A stretch of 64,000 bases of DNA from an uncultured Bacilli bacterium (GTDB taxonomy: Bacteria; Bacillota_I; Bacilli_A; RF39; UBA660): positions 124,001 to 188,000 of the forward strand of contig CAKORX010000002.1 of assembly GCA_934101645.1 (NCBI GenBank), given 5' to 3'. Both the position numbers and the translations under genes were made by a program. The stretch's first letter is position 1. The number at the start of each line of letters is the position of its first letter. A model generated the notes under the pieces. The model had not been told where the DNA came from. It made no database searches and worked only from the letters and a program-made list of their open reading frames with translations. This document shows, piece after piece, positions 41,215-50,274 of the stretch.

Positions 41215-41700
41215 ATGATAAATAGGATTTTAATGGAACTGTATGATGAGTATGAAAAGGGTAATATAAAAAATTTAATAGAATTTGTTAATAAAACTTT
41301 TCCTTCCGATGGAACTGATAGATTTTTTATTGGTTGTGTACTAATATTATTTTCAAGAGGTGGCTACAAATCTAGATATAATATGACAAGAGAAAATTTA
41401 CTAGACATCGTTAAGTCAGCAAAAGAAAAAGCGGGTTCAACTAATCTTTTGGCTTTATATATTGAAAGGATAAATACCAAAAAAGGCATAAATAAATATT
41501 TAAATGATATTGTTAATGGTAATAAAATAGATGAATATGCTGATTTAGTTATTGAATATTTAGAACAATTTAAACCAAGTTTTATATATGAAATAAAAAA
41601 TAATAAAAATTATGCAAAATATATACAAAATGATGCACTTGATAAAAATAACATTGTTGAAAAAAATGACGTTGATAATTTTTTAATGAAACAAGAATGA
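41215..41700 (+). CDS. Hypothetical protein (161 aa)
   Basis: A 161-residue soluble, helical and strongly charged protein. I do not recognise it. The start has AAAGGAA upstream, and the stop region overlaps the next possible start in ATGA. It sits between the ruined dinD and the shortened RhuM gene, so it belongs to an accessory insert and may be of mobile-element origin. Confidence 0.6.
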   Translation: MINRILMELYDEYEKGNIKNLIEFVNKTFPSDGTDRFFIGCVLILFSRGGYKSRYNMTRENLLDIVKSAKEKAGSTNLLALYIERINTKKGINKYLNDIVNGNKIDEYADLVIEYLEQFKPSFIYEIKNNKNYAKYIQNDALDKNNIVEKNDVDNFLMKQE

Positions 41701-41735
41701 TAGAATATGAAAAACTAAAGGAAAAGGAAGCATTG

Positions 41736-42467
41736 ATGGAAGAGAATAAATTAATTATATATAAAAATAATGAAGGCGATATTGTAGTAGATGCTATATA
41801 TAAAGATGAAACATTATGGTTAACTCAAAAAGGTATGTCAAAAGTATTTGAAGTTGGTGTACCAGCAATATCTAAGCATTTGAAAAATGTGTTTGAAGAA
41901 AAAGAATTAGATAGAAGTTCAGTTGTTTCCAAAATGGAAATAACTGCAGAAGACGGCAAGAATTATAATACGGAAGTCTATAATCTAGATGCCATAATTG
42001 CTGTTGGATATAGAGTTAACTCTAAAAAAGCAACCGAATTTAGAATATGGTCTACAAAAATATTAAAAGAATATTTGACTAAAGGTTTTGCTTTAAACGA
42101 TGAACGTTTTATAAATGGAAATAAATATGATGCGAAATATTTTGATGAATTATTAGAACGCATTAAAATAATTAGAGTAAGTGAAAGAATGGCATATCAA
42201 AAAATCACTGATTTATTTATTGCAACAGCAGCAGACTACAATTCTAAATCGGATGATGCTTATACCTTTTTTAAAATAGTTCAAAATAAGCTACACTTTG
42301 CTATAAGCGGACATACTGCTGCAGAACTTATTTTTGAAAGAGCAAATTCAAAAAAGAAGCATATGGGATTAACTAGTTGGAAAAATTCTCCAGATGGTTT
42401 AATATATAAATATGATGCGATTATTGCAAAGAATTATTTAAGTGAAAATAAAGGTGATAAAGAATGA
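41736..42467 (+). CDS. RhuM-family protein, apparently C-terminally shortened
   Basis: A 243-residue protein of the virulence RhuM group, which occurs widely on mobile elements and near restriction or toxin loci. Recognised by ETLWLTQKGMSKVF near residue 25, EVYNLDAIIAVGYRVNS and the HAAELIFERA-type helix (GHTAAELIFERANSKKKHMG). Full members run to about 330 residues and continue after AKNYL; here the protein stops at once. GGAAAAGGAAG precedes this ATG; an ATG at 41697 is in frame but overlaps the upstream gene. Its end overlaps rbgA by four bases, so rbgA translation depends on it. Confidence 0.75.
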   Translation: MEENKLIIYKNNEGDIVVDAIYKDETLWLTQKGMSKVFEVGVPAISKHLKNVFEEKELDRSSVVSKMEITAEDGKNYNTEVYNLDAIIAVGYRVNSKKATEFRIWSTKILKEYLTKGFALNDERFINGNKYDAKYFDELLERIKIIRVSERMAYQKITDLFIATAADYNSKSDDAYTFFKIVQNKLHFAISGHTAAELIFERANSKKKHMGLTSWKNSPDGLIYKYDAIIAKNYLSENKGDKE

Positions 42468-43327
42468 ATAATGAAAATAAAACAAATATAAATTATTATC
42501 CAGGACATATGGCTAAAACGAAAAGACAAATATTAGAAAATATTAATTTAATAGATATAGTATATGTGGTTGTTGATGCAAGATGCCCGGTATCTACTAT
42601 GATAAAAGATGTAAATGAAATTATAAAAAATAAAACGAAAATTTTAGTTATGACAAAAAAGGATTTATGTGATGAGAAAAAAACTAATTATTTCGTTGAT
42701 TTTTATAAAAAAGCTGGTTACAAAGTTTTACTTCTTGATTTAAAGAATAACAAAGATTTTAAAAAATTATTTGATATTACAAAAAAATGTACATCATATA
42801 TTCAGAAAAAAAGAAAAGCTAAAGGTTTAAGAGAAAAAGAAATTAAAGCTCTAGTAATAGGAATTCCAAATGTTGGCAAATCTACACTAATTAATAATAT
42901 GGTTGGTAAAAAAGTTCAAAATGTCGGTAATAAGCCTGGAGTTACAAAAAATCTTAATTTTCTCCCAACTAAATATGGCATAACTTTACTTGATACTCCG
43001 GGAATATTATGGCCTAAACTTGATAATACTTACCAGGCTTATAATATGGCTATGATTGGATCGATAAAAAAAGAAGTATTAAATATTAGTGATGTTGGCA
43101 TGCATATAATTGATTTTTATATAAAAAACTGTCCAAATATTTTAAAAGATGTTTATGACATTGAAAGTAGTGATACCTATGAAGTATTTGATATTCTTTC
43201 TAAAAAGTGGGGTTTTACAAAAAATAATGAAACAGACTTTGCAAAAGTTAGTGAAAGATTATATAATGATATTATAAATGGCAAGATAAGAGGTATTACA
43301 TTAGATGAAAAAGAAGGAATTAATTAA
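42464..43327 (+). CDS. rbgA: Ribosome biogenesis GTPase RbgA (YlqF)
   Basis: A 287-residue GTPase with circularly permuted motifs: the G4 TKKDL comes first, then G1 GIPNVGKST, then G3 DTPGI. The N-terminus NYYPGHMAKTKR carries the conserved histidine needed for ribosome-stimulated hydrolysis. RbgA acts late in 50S subunit assembly. It overlaps the RhuM-like gene upstream in ATGA and overlaps rnhB downstream by 23 nt. The rbgA-rnhB pair is the classic Bacilli order. Confidence 0.95.
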   Translation: MNNENKTNINYYPGHMAKTKRQILENINLIDIVYVVVDARCPVSTMIKDVNEIIKNKTKILVMTKKDLCDEKKTNYFVDFYKKAGYKVLLLDLKNNKDFKKLFDITKKCTSYIQKKRKAKGLREKEIKALVIGIPNVGKSTLINNMVGKKVQNVGNKPGVTKNLNFLPTKYGITLLDTPGILWPKLDNTYQAYNMAMIGSIKKEVLNISDVGMHIIDFYIKNCPNILKDVYDIESSDTYEVFDILSKKWGFTKNNETDFAKVSERLYNDIINGKIRGITLDEKEGIN

Positions 43328-44225
43328 TTTATATAAAAGTTTAAATGATGATAGTTATATTATAACTAAGGATAGTGCTTTAGTTATTTTGGGTTTAAAA
43401 AAGGAAAGTGATTTTCTTTTTTTAGAGTGTGAAAATAAAAATGACAGTATAGATAATATCATATTTTGTAATGATTTTTATGATAAGAATATGATACAAA
43501 AAAATATAAAAGTTCCAGTGTATAATATTGAGGCTTTAAAAATAGTTTATAAAAATGATGATGAGGTGTTAAAACTAATTAATAAATTTCTAGAAGATAG
43601 TGATAATCATCATTTTGAACATTTACTATATAATAAAGGCTATAATTTAATAGCGGGAACTGATGAAGCAGGAAGAGGACCGTTATGTGGGCCTGTTGTA
43701 GCAGCGGCGGTAATACTTCCCAAAGACTATAGTTTACCGGGACTTACAGACTCAAAAAAACTCACAGAAAAACAAAGAGAAAAATTTTTTGAAATAATTA
43801 AAAAAGATGCAATTAGTTATAGTATATCTGTTATAGATAATAAAACTATTGATAAAATTAATATTTTAGAGGCAAGTAGGTTAGGAATGAATACTGCAAT
43901 TGACATGTTAAATGTAAAACCGGATTTTATAATAACTGATGCTATGGATTTACATAGGGATAATAGTTTAGGTATAATTAAGGGAGATGCTAAAAGTATT
44001 ACTATTGCGGCTGCTTCAGTTCTTGCAAAGGTAACAAGGGATCATATAATGGATGAATATGATAAAATGTATCCAGAGTATGAATTTGCTTTACATAAAG
44101 GATATCCTACGAAAAAGCATCTTGAAAAAATGAATATTTATGGTATATTAGATATTTATAGGACAACATACAAACCTGTTAAAGATTGTATGGAAAGGAA
44201 GAAAAATGAAGTTACTCAAAAATAA
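43305..44225 (+). CDS. rnhB: Ribonuclease HII with an extended N-terminus
   Basis: The catalytic domain begins near residue 116 with IAGTDEAGRGPLCGPV and holds the D-E...D...D acidic set (TDEAGRG, ITDAMD) that cuts RNA in RNA-DNA hybrids, removing ribonucleotides from DNA. At 306 residues it is about 50 longer than Bacillus RNase HII; the first 110 residues are unfamiliar, with a possible substrate-binding role. It overlaps rbgA at its start and the LTA-synthase-like gene at its end. Confidence 0.93.
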   Translation: MKKKELINLYKSLNDDSYIITKDSALVILGLKKESDFLFLECENKNDSIDNIIFCNDFYDKNMIQKNIKVPVYNIEALKIVYKNDDEVLKLINKFLEDSDNHHFEHLLYNKGYNLIAGTDEAGRGPLCGPVVAAAVILPKDYSLPGLTDSKKLTEKQREKFFEIIKKDAISYSISVIDNKTIDKINILEASRLGMNTAIDMLNVKPDFIITDAMDLHRDNSLGIIKGDAKSITIAAASVLAKVTRDHIMDEYDKMYPEYEFALHKGYPTKKHLEKMNIYGILDIYRTTYKPVKDCMERKKNEVTQK

Positions 44226-46221
44226 AATTTTATATAATTTTTTATTTCTTTTTTTACCGATTATATCGGTAGAATTTCTATTTAGAACAATTAATAATTT
44301 AGCTATTAATAATATAGCATTTTTTAGAATTTTTTTAGAGGTTATAGTAATTTGTAGTTTACTTTCCTTAATATTTTCTTTATTTTCTAAAGAAGTAAGC
44401 AAATATTTGAATTTGGCAGTGGTTTTAATTTTTTCTGCTTATGCATTTATTGAACTATTATTTAATAATTTCTTAGGTGTATACATGTCATTTAATACTA
44501 CAAGTCAAGCTGGTGCTGTAAAAAATTATATTCTAGATTTTTTAAAAAGTATGAAACCAGTTTATTTGATTGTTTTTATACCTTTTTTGATAATGGTTCT
44601 TACTTTAATTTTTATTAAAGTACATAATAAAGGGGAAGTTTTAGACTTTAAATTAAAAAAAGTTTATAATTATGAATATCAAATTATTTCTTTGATTATG
44701 CTTATTATGGTTACTATATCATCACTTACTTTTTATCATACTTTAGATGATAAATATGTTGATGAATATCAGGTTACGAACTTAAAATCATTATTTAAAA
44801 ATGCTTCGAATCCAAGCCTATGCATCAAAGATTTTGGAATTATTTCTTATGGATTAATTGATTTAAAAACTAAGACTTTTGGAGTTAGCGATGAAGAATT
44901 TACTTTTGCTTATGATAACTCTAATGTTAATAATAATTCTACGAGAAAATTTGATGATAGTGCATGGCAAAACGTTATAAATAATGAAACAAATACTACT
45001 TTAAATACTTTAAATAATTATTATATAACTAAAGATATTCCAGATAAAAATGAATATACTGGTTTATTTAAAGATAAAAATTTAATAGTTATTATGATGG
45101 AAAGTGTCAATGATATAATTTTAAATGAAGAATATTTTCCAAATTTTGCATATTTATTAAATCATAGTTATTATTTTGAAAATAATTATTCTCCGAGAAA
45201 TAGTTGTGCTACAGGGAACAATGAATTTAGTGCAATGACTTCTTTATATTCAATTTATAATAGTTGTACCTCAAATATTTATGTAGATAATACATATTTT
45301 GAATCAATTTTTAATTTATTTAATAATGCTGGATACACTACAAATAGTTATCATGATTTTAATGATACTTATTATGCAAGAACTAAAATTCATCCAAATA
45401 TGGGATCTATGAATTATTATGATGCTAATACTCTTAATATGGATTATGAAACAAGATATGGTGTTTGGGCATCTGATGAAGAACTTATGACAGATTATTT
45501 AGAAAATCTTGATAATGAAACTTCTTCTGGTCCATTTATGAGTTACATTACTACAGTTACAACTCATCAACCTTACGTGTCAAGTTCAAAATATGGAGAT
45601 ATGTATTTGGATTTATATAGTGATACAAATTATTCAATTGAACTTAAAAGATATCTTTCTAAAATGAAAGTTTTAGATAATTCACTTGGAATTTTAATTG
45701 AAGGTTTAAAAGAAAGAAATATTTTAGATGATACAGTAATAGTTTTATTTGGTGATCATTATCCATATGGAATACCACTTAATATATTAAATGAAATACT
45801 TGATAGAGACTTAACTAATTATGAAAATGAAAAAGTTCCCCTTGTGATATTTAGTTCTGATATAGAGGAAAAACAAACTAGTAATTTATATACAAGTTAT
45901 ATAAATTTAGTTCCTACGATAGCAAATTTATTTGATTTAGATTATGATCCAAGACTATATGAAGGAGAAGATTTATTTTCTGAAAGTTATAATGATTTAG
46001 TGGCTTTTTATGATATGTCATGGAAAAATAATTTAGCATATTTCAATGCAAGTACGGGTAAAATAACATATTATACAGATTTTAAATATACAGATGAAGA
46101 GATTAAACAAATTAACGAAAAGATATATATTAAAATGAATACCTCAAGTATTGCTATAAAAAATAATTATTTTGCATATTTAAATAATGCATTAACAAAG
46201 GAAAGGGAGAATATTAATTGA
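44206..46221 (+). CDS. Lipoteichoic-acid-synthase-like sulfatase-fold membrane enzyme
   Basis: A 671-residue protein with five N-terminal membrane helices (about 1-190) and an extracellular alkaline-phosphatase/sulfatase fold. IVIMMESVND carries the first metal Glu, SCATGNNEFSAM contains the nucleophile Thr, and GDHYPYG is the late metal site. LtaS-like enzymes transfer glycerol phosphate from phosphatidylglycerol. The exact product is uncertain, since wall polymers of this lineage are unknown. AAGGAAG precedes the ATG. It overlaps rnhB by 20 nt and topA by 4. Confidence 0.87.
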   Translation: MKLLKNKILYNFLFLFLPIISVEFLFRTINNLAINNIAFFRIFLEVIVICSLLSLIFSLFSKEVSKYLNLAVVLIFSAYAFIELLFNNFLGVYMSFNTTSQAGAVKNYILDFLKSMKPVYLIVFIPFLIMVLTLIFIKVHNKGEVLDFKLKKVYNYEYQIISLIMLIMVTISSLTFYHTLDDKYVDEYQVTNLKSLFKNASNPSLCIKDFGIISYGLIDLKTKTFGVSDEEFTFAYDNSNVNNNSTRKFDDSAWQNVINNETNTTLNTLNNYYITKDIPDKNEYTGLFKDKNLIVIMMESVNDIILNEEYFPNFAYLLNHSYYFENNYSPRNSCATGNNEFSAMTSLYSIYNSCTSNIYVDNTYFESIFNLFNNAGYTTNSYHDFNDTYYARTKIHPNMGSMNYYDANTLNMDYETRYGVWASDEELMTDYLENLDNETSSGPFMSYITTVTTHQPYVSSSKYGDMYLDLYSDTNYSIELKRYLSKMKVLDNSLGILIEGLKERNILDDTVIVLFGDHYPYGIPLNILNEILDRDLTNYENEKVPLVIFSSDIEEKQTSNLYTSYINLVPTIANLFDLDYDPRLYEGEDLFSESYNDLVAFYDMSWKNNLAYFNASTGKITYYTDFKYTDEEIKQINEKIYIKMNTSSIAIKNNYFAYLNNALTKERENIN

Positions 46222-48239
46222 AAAATATTATTATCGTAGAATCACCTGCTAAATGTAAAACTATATCAAAATATTTAGGCTCAAATTATACTGTTGTATC
46301 TTCAAAAGGTCATATAAGAGATTTAGCTACATCTGGTAAATATGGACTTGGCATAGACTTAGAACATGACTTTAAACCTAATTATGAAATAATTAAAGGA
46401 AAGAAAAAAGATGTTAAGTATTTAAAAGATTTAGTTAAAAGCGCAGATCATATATATCTTGCAACCGACCCAGACCGTGAAGGGGAAACTATTTCATGGC
46501 ATCTATATGATGAGTTAGCGGTTCCTGATGACAAATATGATAGAATTGTTTTTAATGAAATAACTAAAGATGTTGTTTTAAAAGCTTTAGATAACCCAAG
46601 AAGAATTGATATGAATTTAGTTCACAGTGGTGAAGCAAGAAGATTTTTAGATAGAATTATTGGTTTTCGTTTAAGTAAAGTAATTATGTCTAAAACTGGT
46701 GGATCTTCTGCTGGCCGTGTTCAAAGCGTTGCTCTTAAGTTAATTGTCGATAGGGAAAGAGAAATAATTGCATTTGTTCCGAAAGAGTATTGGACTATTG
46801 AAGCAGATTTTAATGATTTTAAAGCAAATCTTGAAACATATAAAGGTAAAGACATTGAAATTAATAATGAGAAAGAAGCCGATGAAATCTTAGATAAATT
46901 ATCAAGTGAATTTAAGATTGCTAAAATCGAAGAAAAAGAAAGAAAAAGAAGTGCTAAAGAAGTATTTAAAACATCTACATTACAGCAAGCATGTTCTAAT
47001 AAACTTGGCTTTGCAGCTTCAAAAACTATGAAGATAGCTCAGAAACTTTATGAAGGAATAGAAATATCTGATGGGTTTCATGGACTTATTACTTATATGC
47101 GTACTGATAGTACAAGAATCTCTGATGAGTTTGTTAAATCAGCTTTCGGTTATATAAATGGTAACTATGGTAAAGAATATGTAGGATATGTAAAAACTGC
47201 TAAAAAAACTGAAAATGTTCAAGATGCTCACGAAGGTATTAGACCTACATCAATTAATAATACTCCTGAAAAGATTAAAGAGTATTTAAGCACTGATGAA
47301 TATAAATTATATAAAATAATATATTATAGAGCACTTGCTTCTTTAATGGCAGATGCAAAATTTTTATCTACAACAGTTACACTTGATAATAATGATTATG
47401 GATTTAAAGCCACTGGTAGTGTTTTAACTTTTGATGGTTATTTGAAAGTTTATAAAGAGTATGAAGATCAAGAGGATACTCTTCTTCCTGATTTTAAAAA
47501 ATATGAAAATGGAATAATTTCCACGAATAAAATTGATAAAGTTCAACATTTTACAAAACCGCCAGCAAGATTTACGGAAAGTTCTCTTATTAAAGAACTT
47601 GAATCTTTAGGAATAGGTAGACCATCTACTTATGCTACAATTATTTCAACTATTAAAGATAGAGGTTATGTAACTTTAGAGGATAAGAAGTTTGTTCCTA
47701 CCGAAGTTGGTTTTGAAACAACAGATAAATTACAAGAATTTTTCTCAAGTATAGTAAATGTTAAATATACTGCCAATATGGAAGAGGATTTAGACAAAAT
47801 TGCTGAAGGCAAAGAGGACTATATAAAAATGCTTCATGAATTTTATGATGGTTTTGCTCCCCTTGTGGATAATGCATTTAAGAATATGGAGAAAAAACCT
47901 CCTGAGGAAACAGGTGAAAAATGTCCTGAGTGTGGTAGCCCTTTAGTACATAGACAAGGAAAATTTGGAAAATTTATTGCTTGTTCAAACTTCCCAACTT
48001 GTAAATATATTCAAAAAAAAGAAAAAGAAATTCAGGTTGTTTGCAAATGTCCAAATTGTGATGGAAATATTATTGTACGTAAAACAAAATCTAATAAAGA
48101 GTTTTATGGATGTTCAAATTTTCCAAAATGTAAATATGCATCTTGGGATAAACCTACAGGAGAAAAATGTCCAAACTGCGGTGAATTATTAGTAATTAAA
48201 AATGGTGAAGTTATTTGCCCTAAGTGTGATAGCAAATAA
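46218..48239 (+). CDS. topA: DNA topoisomerase I, TTG start
   Basis: A 673-residue type IA topoisomerase that relaxes negative supercoils. The Toprim domain starts with IIVESPAKCKTI and includes DPDREGE; the catalytic Tyr lies in TYMRTDSTR. Three C-terminal zinc-ribbon repeats begin with CPECG, CPNCD and CPNCG. The TTG start overlaps the upstream TGA by four bases, and AAAGGGAG is at correct distance. The end coincides with a terminator stem. Confidence 0.96.
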   Translation: MKNIIIVESPAKCKTISKYLGSNYTVVSSKGHIRDLATSGKYGLGIDLEHDFKPNYEIIKGKKKDVKYLKDLVKSADHIYLATDPDREGETISWHLYDELAVPDDKYDRIVFNEITKDVVLKALDNPRRIDMNLVHSGEARRFLDRIIGFRLSKVIMSKTGGSSAGRVQSVALKLIVDREREIIAFVPKEYWTIEADFNDFKANLETYKGKDIEINNEKEADEILDKLSSEFKIAKIEEKERKRSAKEVFKTSTLQQACSNKLGFAASKTMKIAQKLYEGIEISDGFHGLITYMRTDSTRISDEFVKSAFGYINGNYGKEYVGYVKTAKKTENVQDAHEGIRPTSINNTPEKIKEYLSTDEYKLYKIIYYRALASLMADAKFLSTTVTLDNNDYGFKATGSVLTFDGYLKVYKEYEDQEDTLLPDFKKYENGIISTNKIDKVQHFTKPPARFTESSLIKELESLGIGRPSTYATIISTIKDRGYVTLEDKKFVPTEVGFETTDKLQEFFSSIVNVKYTANMEEDLDKIAEGKEDYIKMLHEFYDGFAPLVDNAFKNMEKKPPEETGEKCPECGSPLVHRQGKFGKFIACSNFPTCKYIQKKEKEIQVVCKCPNCDGNIIVRKTKSNKEFYGCSNFPKCKYASWDKPTGEKCPNCGELLVIKNGEVICPKCDSK

Positions 48240-48250
48240 TCACCTTTTTT
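48226..48250 (+). terminator. Terminator of topA
   Basis: GTGAT (48226-48230) pairs with ATCAC (48239-48243), followed by C and seven T. Confidence 0.7.
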
Positions 48251-48262
48251 TATCAAAAATAA

Positions 48263-48289
48263 TTAGCACACATTATTGACAAGTGCTAA
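48263..48289. promoter_or_regulatory. CIRCE operator (HrcA site) of htpG
   Basis: TTAGCACAC-N9-AAGTGCTAA matches CIRCE (TTAGCACTC-N9-GAGTGCTAA) at 14 of 18 arm positions with the exact 9-base spacer, and it covers the -35 box. HrcA bound here should block the promoter until heat stress. Confidence 0.85.
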
Positions 48290-48304
48290 AAATAATGTTA
48301 TAAC
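48276..48304 (+). promoter_or_regulatory. Promoter of htpG
   Basis: TTGACA (48276-48281) lies inside the CIRCE element; after 17 bp comes TATAAC (48299-48304) with TGT upstream (extended -10). Confidence 0.85.
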
Positions 48305-48322
48305 AAATATGGAGATGAGATA

Positions 48323-50200
48323 ATGAAAAAGAAAGAATTTAAATCTTCAAGTAAAAGAGTACTTGATTTAATGATTAATTCAATTTATACAAATAAAGAA
48401 ATATTTTTAAGAGAGCTTTTATCAAATGCAAGTGATGCGCTAGATAAGTTAAGCTTTGCAGCAGCAAAAGATGCATCAATAAATGCTAAAGATTTAGAGA
48501 TTAATATTGAGGTTAACAAAGAAAAAAGAACTCTTACAATATCAGATAATGGTATTGGTATGAATGAAAAAGAGCTTGATGATAATTTAGGTACTATTGC
48601 AGAAAGCGGATCTTTAAAATTTAAAGAAGAAAATGAAGGGAGCAAAAGTGCAGATATTATTGGCCAATTTGGTGTAGGTTTTTATTCTGCATTTATGGTT
48701 GCTAAAAAAGTAGAGGTTTATACTAAAAAAATAAATGAAGATAAAGGATATTTATGGAGTAGTGAAGGCGCAAGTGGATATACTATTGAAAATAGTTATA
48801 AAGAAAAAAATGGAACAAGTATAAAACTTTATTTAAAAGATGATACTGAAGATGAAAAATATAGTGATTATCTTGAAGAATATACTATTAGAGAACTTGT
48901 AAAAAAATATAGTGATTATTTAAAATATCCAATCAAAATGATGGTAGAAAATAGTAGATTAAAAGAAGGCACTAAAGATGAATATGAAACATTTAATGAA
49001 GTAGTTACTCTTAACTCTATGACTCCATTATGGAAGAAAGATAAATCTCAAATTACTGAAGAGGAATATAATAATTTTTATACTTCAAAATTTATGGATT
49101 ATGAAAAGCCTTTGAAAACTATTCATTATTCTGCTGAAGGACTAGCTACATATAAAGCATTATTATTTATTCCATCACATGCACCATTTGACTTTTATTA
49201 TAAAGAATATAAAAAAGGTTTGGAACTTTATACAAACGGCGTTCTAATAATGGAAAAATGTGAAAATGTTTTACCAGATTATTATAGTTTTGTAAAAGGT
49301 GTCGTAGATACTGATGATTTATCATTAAACATTTCAAGAGAAATGCTTCAAAATGATAGACATGTTACAAATATTGGCAAAGCTATTGAAACTAAAATTC
49401 ATTCTTGCTTAAGTGATTTATTAAAAAATGATTTTGAATCATATAAAAAATTCTGGAAAGAATTTGGTAATCAAATTAAATTTGGTATATATGGAAATTA
49501 TGGTATTAATAAAGACAAAGTTTCAGACTTATTAATTTTCTATTCTGCAAATAAAAAAGATTTTATTACATTAAATGATTATATTTCATCAATGGATAAA
49601 GATCAAAAAGATATTTATTATGCATGTGGTGAAACAGTAGATAAGATTTCTATGCTACCACAAGTTAGTCAAGTTAAAGAAAAAGGTTATGATATTTTAT
49701 ATTTAACTGATTATGCTGATGAATTTACTTTAGGAGCACTTGCTAAATATGAAGAAAAAGAATTTAAAAATGTATGTGATAGTTCAGTTGATTTAGATAC
49801 CAAAGAAGAAAAAGAAGCTTTGGAAAAAGAAAACGAAGATAATAAAGAAATGCTAGCTAAAATGAACACTATATTAGGTGGTAGTGTTGCAGATGTAAAA
49901 ATCACTAATAAACTTTCTAATCATCCAGTATGTTTAACAAGCAAAGGTGCAGTGTCTACACAAATGCAAAAGGTTTTAAATAATATGCCTGGTGCAGAAA
50001 AAGCAAATGCTACAGTAATTTTGGAAATTAATGAAAAACATCCGATTTTAGAAAAACTTAAAACATTATACAAAGAAAATGAAAAAGACTTTGAAAAGTA
50101 TACAAAAATATTATATTCTCAAAGTAAATTAATCGAAGGTCTTTCAATTGATAATCCTACAGAAATTTCTAATTTAATATGTGATTTATTATCAAAATAG
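48323..50200 (+). CDS. htpG: Molecular chaperone HtpG (Hsp90)
   Basis: A 625-residue Hsp90 of normal bacterial length. The N-terminal ATPase domain has ELLSNASDALDK, SDNGIGM and GQFGVGFYS. The middle domain carries NISREMLQ, with the catalytic Arg, and the C-terminal part is the dimerisation domain. HtpG remodels client proteins together with DnaK. GGAGATGAG precedes the ATG. Control by CIRCE places it in the HrcA regulon, unlike Bacillus subtilis where htpG is outside it. Confidence 0.96.
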   Translation: MKKKEFKSSSKRVLDLMINSIYTNKEIFLRELLSNASDALDKLSFAAAKDASINAKDLEINIEVNKEKRTLTISDNGIGMNEKELDDNLGTIAESGSLKFKEENEGSKSADIIGQFGVGFYSAFMVAKKVEVYTKKINEDKGYLWSSEGASGYTIENSYKEKNGTSIKLYLKDDTEDEKYSDYLEEYTIRELVKKYSDYLKYPIKMMVENSRLKEGTKDEYETFNEVVTLNSMTPLWKKDKSQITEEEYNNFYTSKFMDYEKPLKTIHYSAEGLATYKALLFIPSHAPFDFYYKEYKKGLELYTNGVLIMEKCENVLPDYYSFVKGVVDTDDLSLNISREMLQNDRHVTNIGKAIETKIHSCLSDLLKNDFESYKKFWKEFGNQIKFGIYGNYGINKDKVSDLLIFYSANKKDFITLNDYISSMDKDQKDIYYACGETVDKISMLPQVSQVKEKGYDILYLTDYADEFTLGALAKYEEKEFKNVCDSSVDLDTKEEKEALEKENEDNKEMLAKMNTILGGSVADVKITNKLSNHPVCLTSKGAVSTQMQKVLNNMPGAEKANATVILEINEKHPILEKLKTLYKENEKDFEKYTKILYSQSKLIEGLSIDNPTEISNLICDLLSK

Positions 50201-50221
50201 GTGTACGCGTTACACCTTTTT
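50198..50221 (+). terminator. Terminator of htpG
   Basis: AGGTGTA / TTACACCT stem with a CGCG-type loop, then a T run. Confidence 0.85.
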
Positions 50222-50274
50222 TATTGCTCTAAAATATTTTGTGTGATAAACTAAGTTTAAAGTAGGTGACTAGG

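Noticed and set aside
47965..48192. 75-residue frame inside the topA zinc-ribbon region
   Set aside because: It is the same DNA in another frame; the Cys-rich topA repeats explain it fully.
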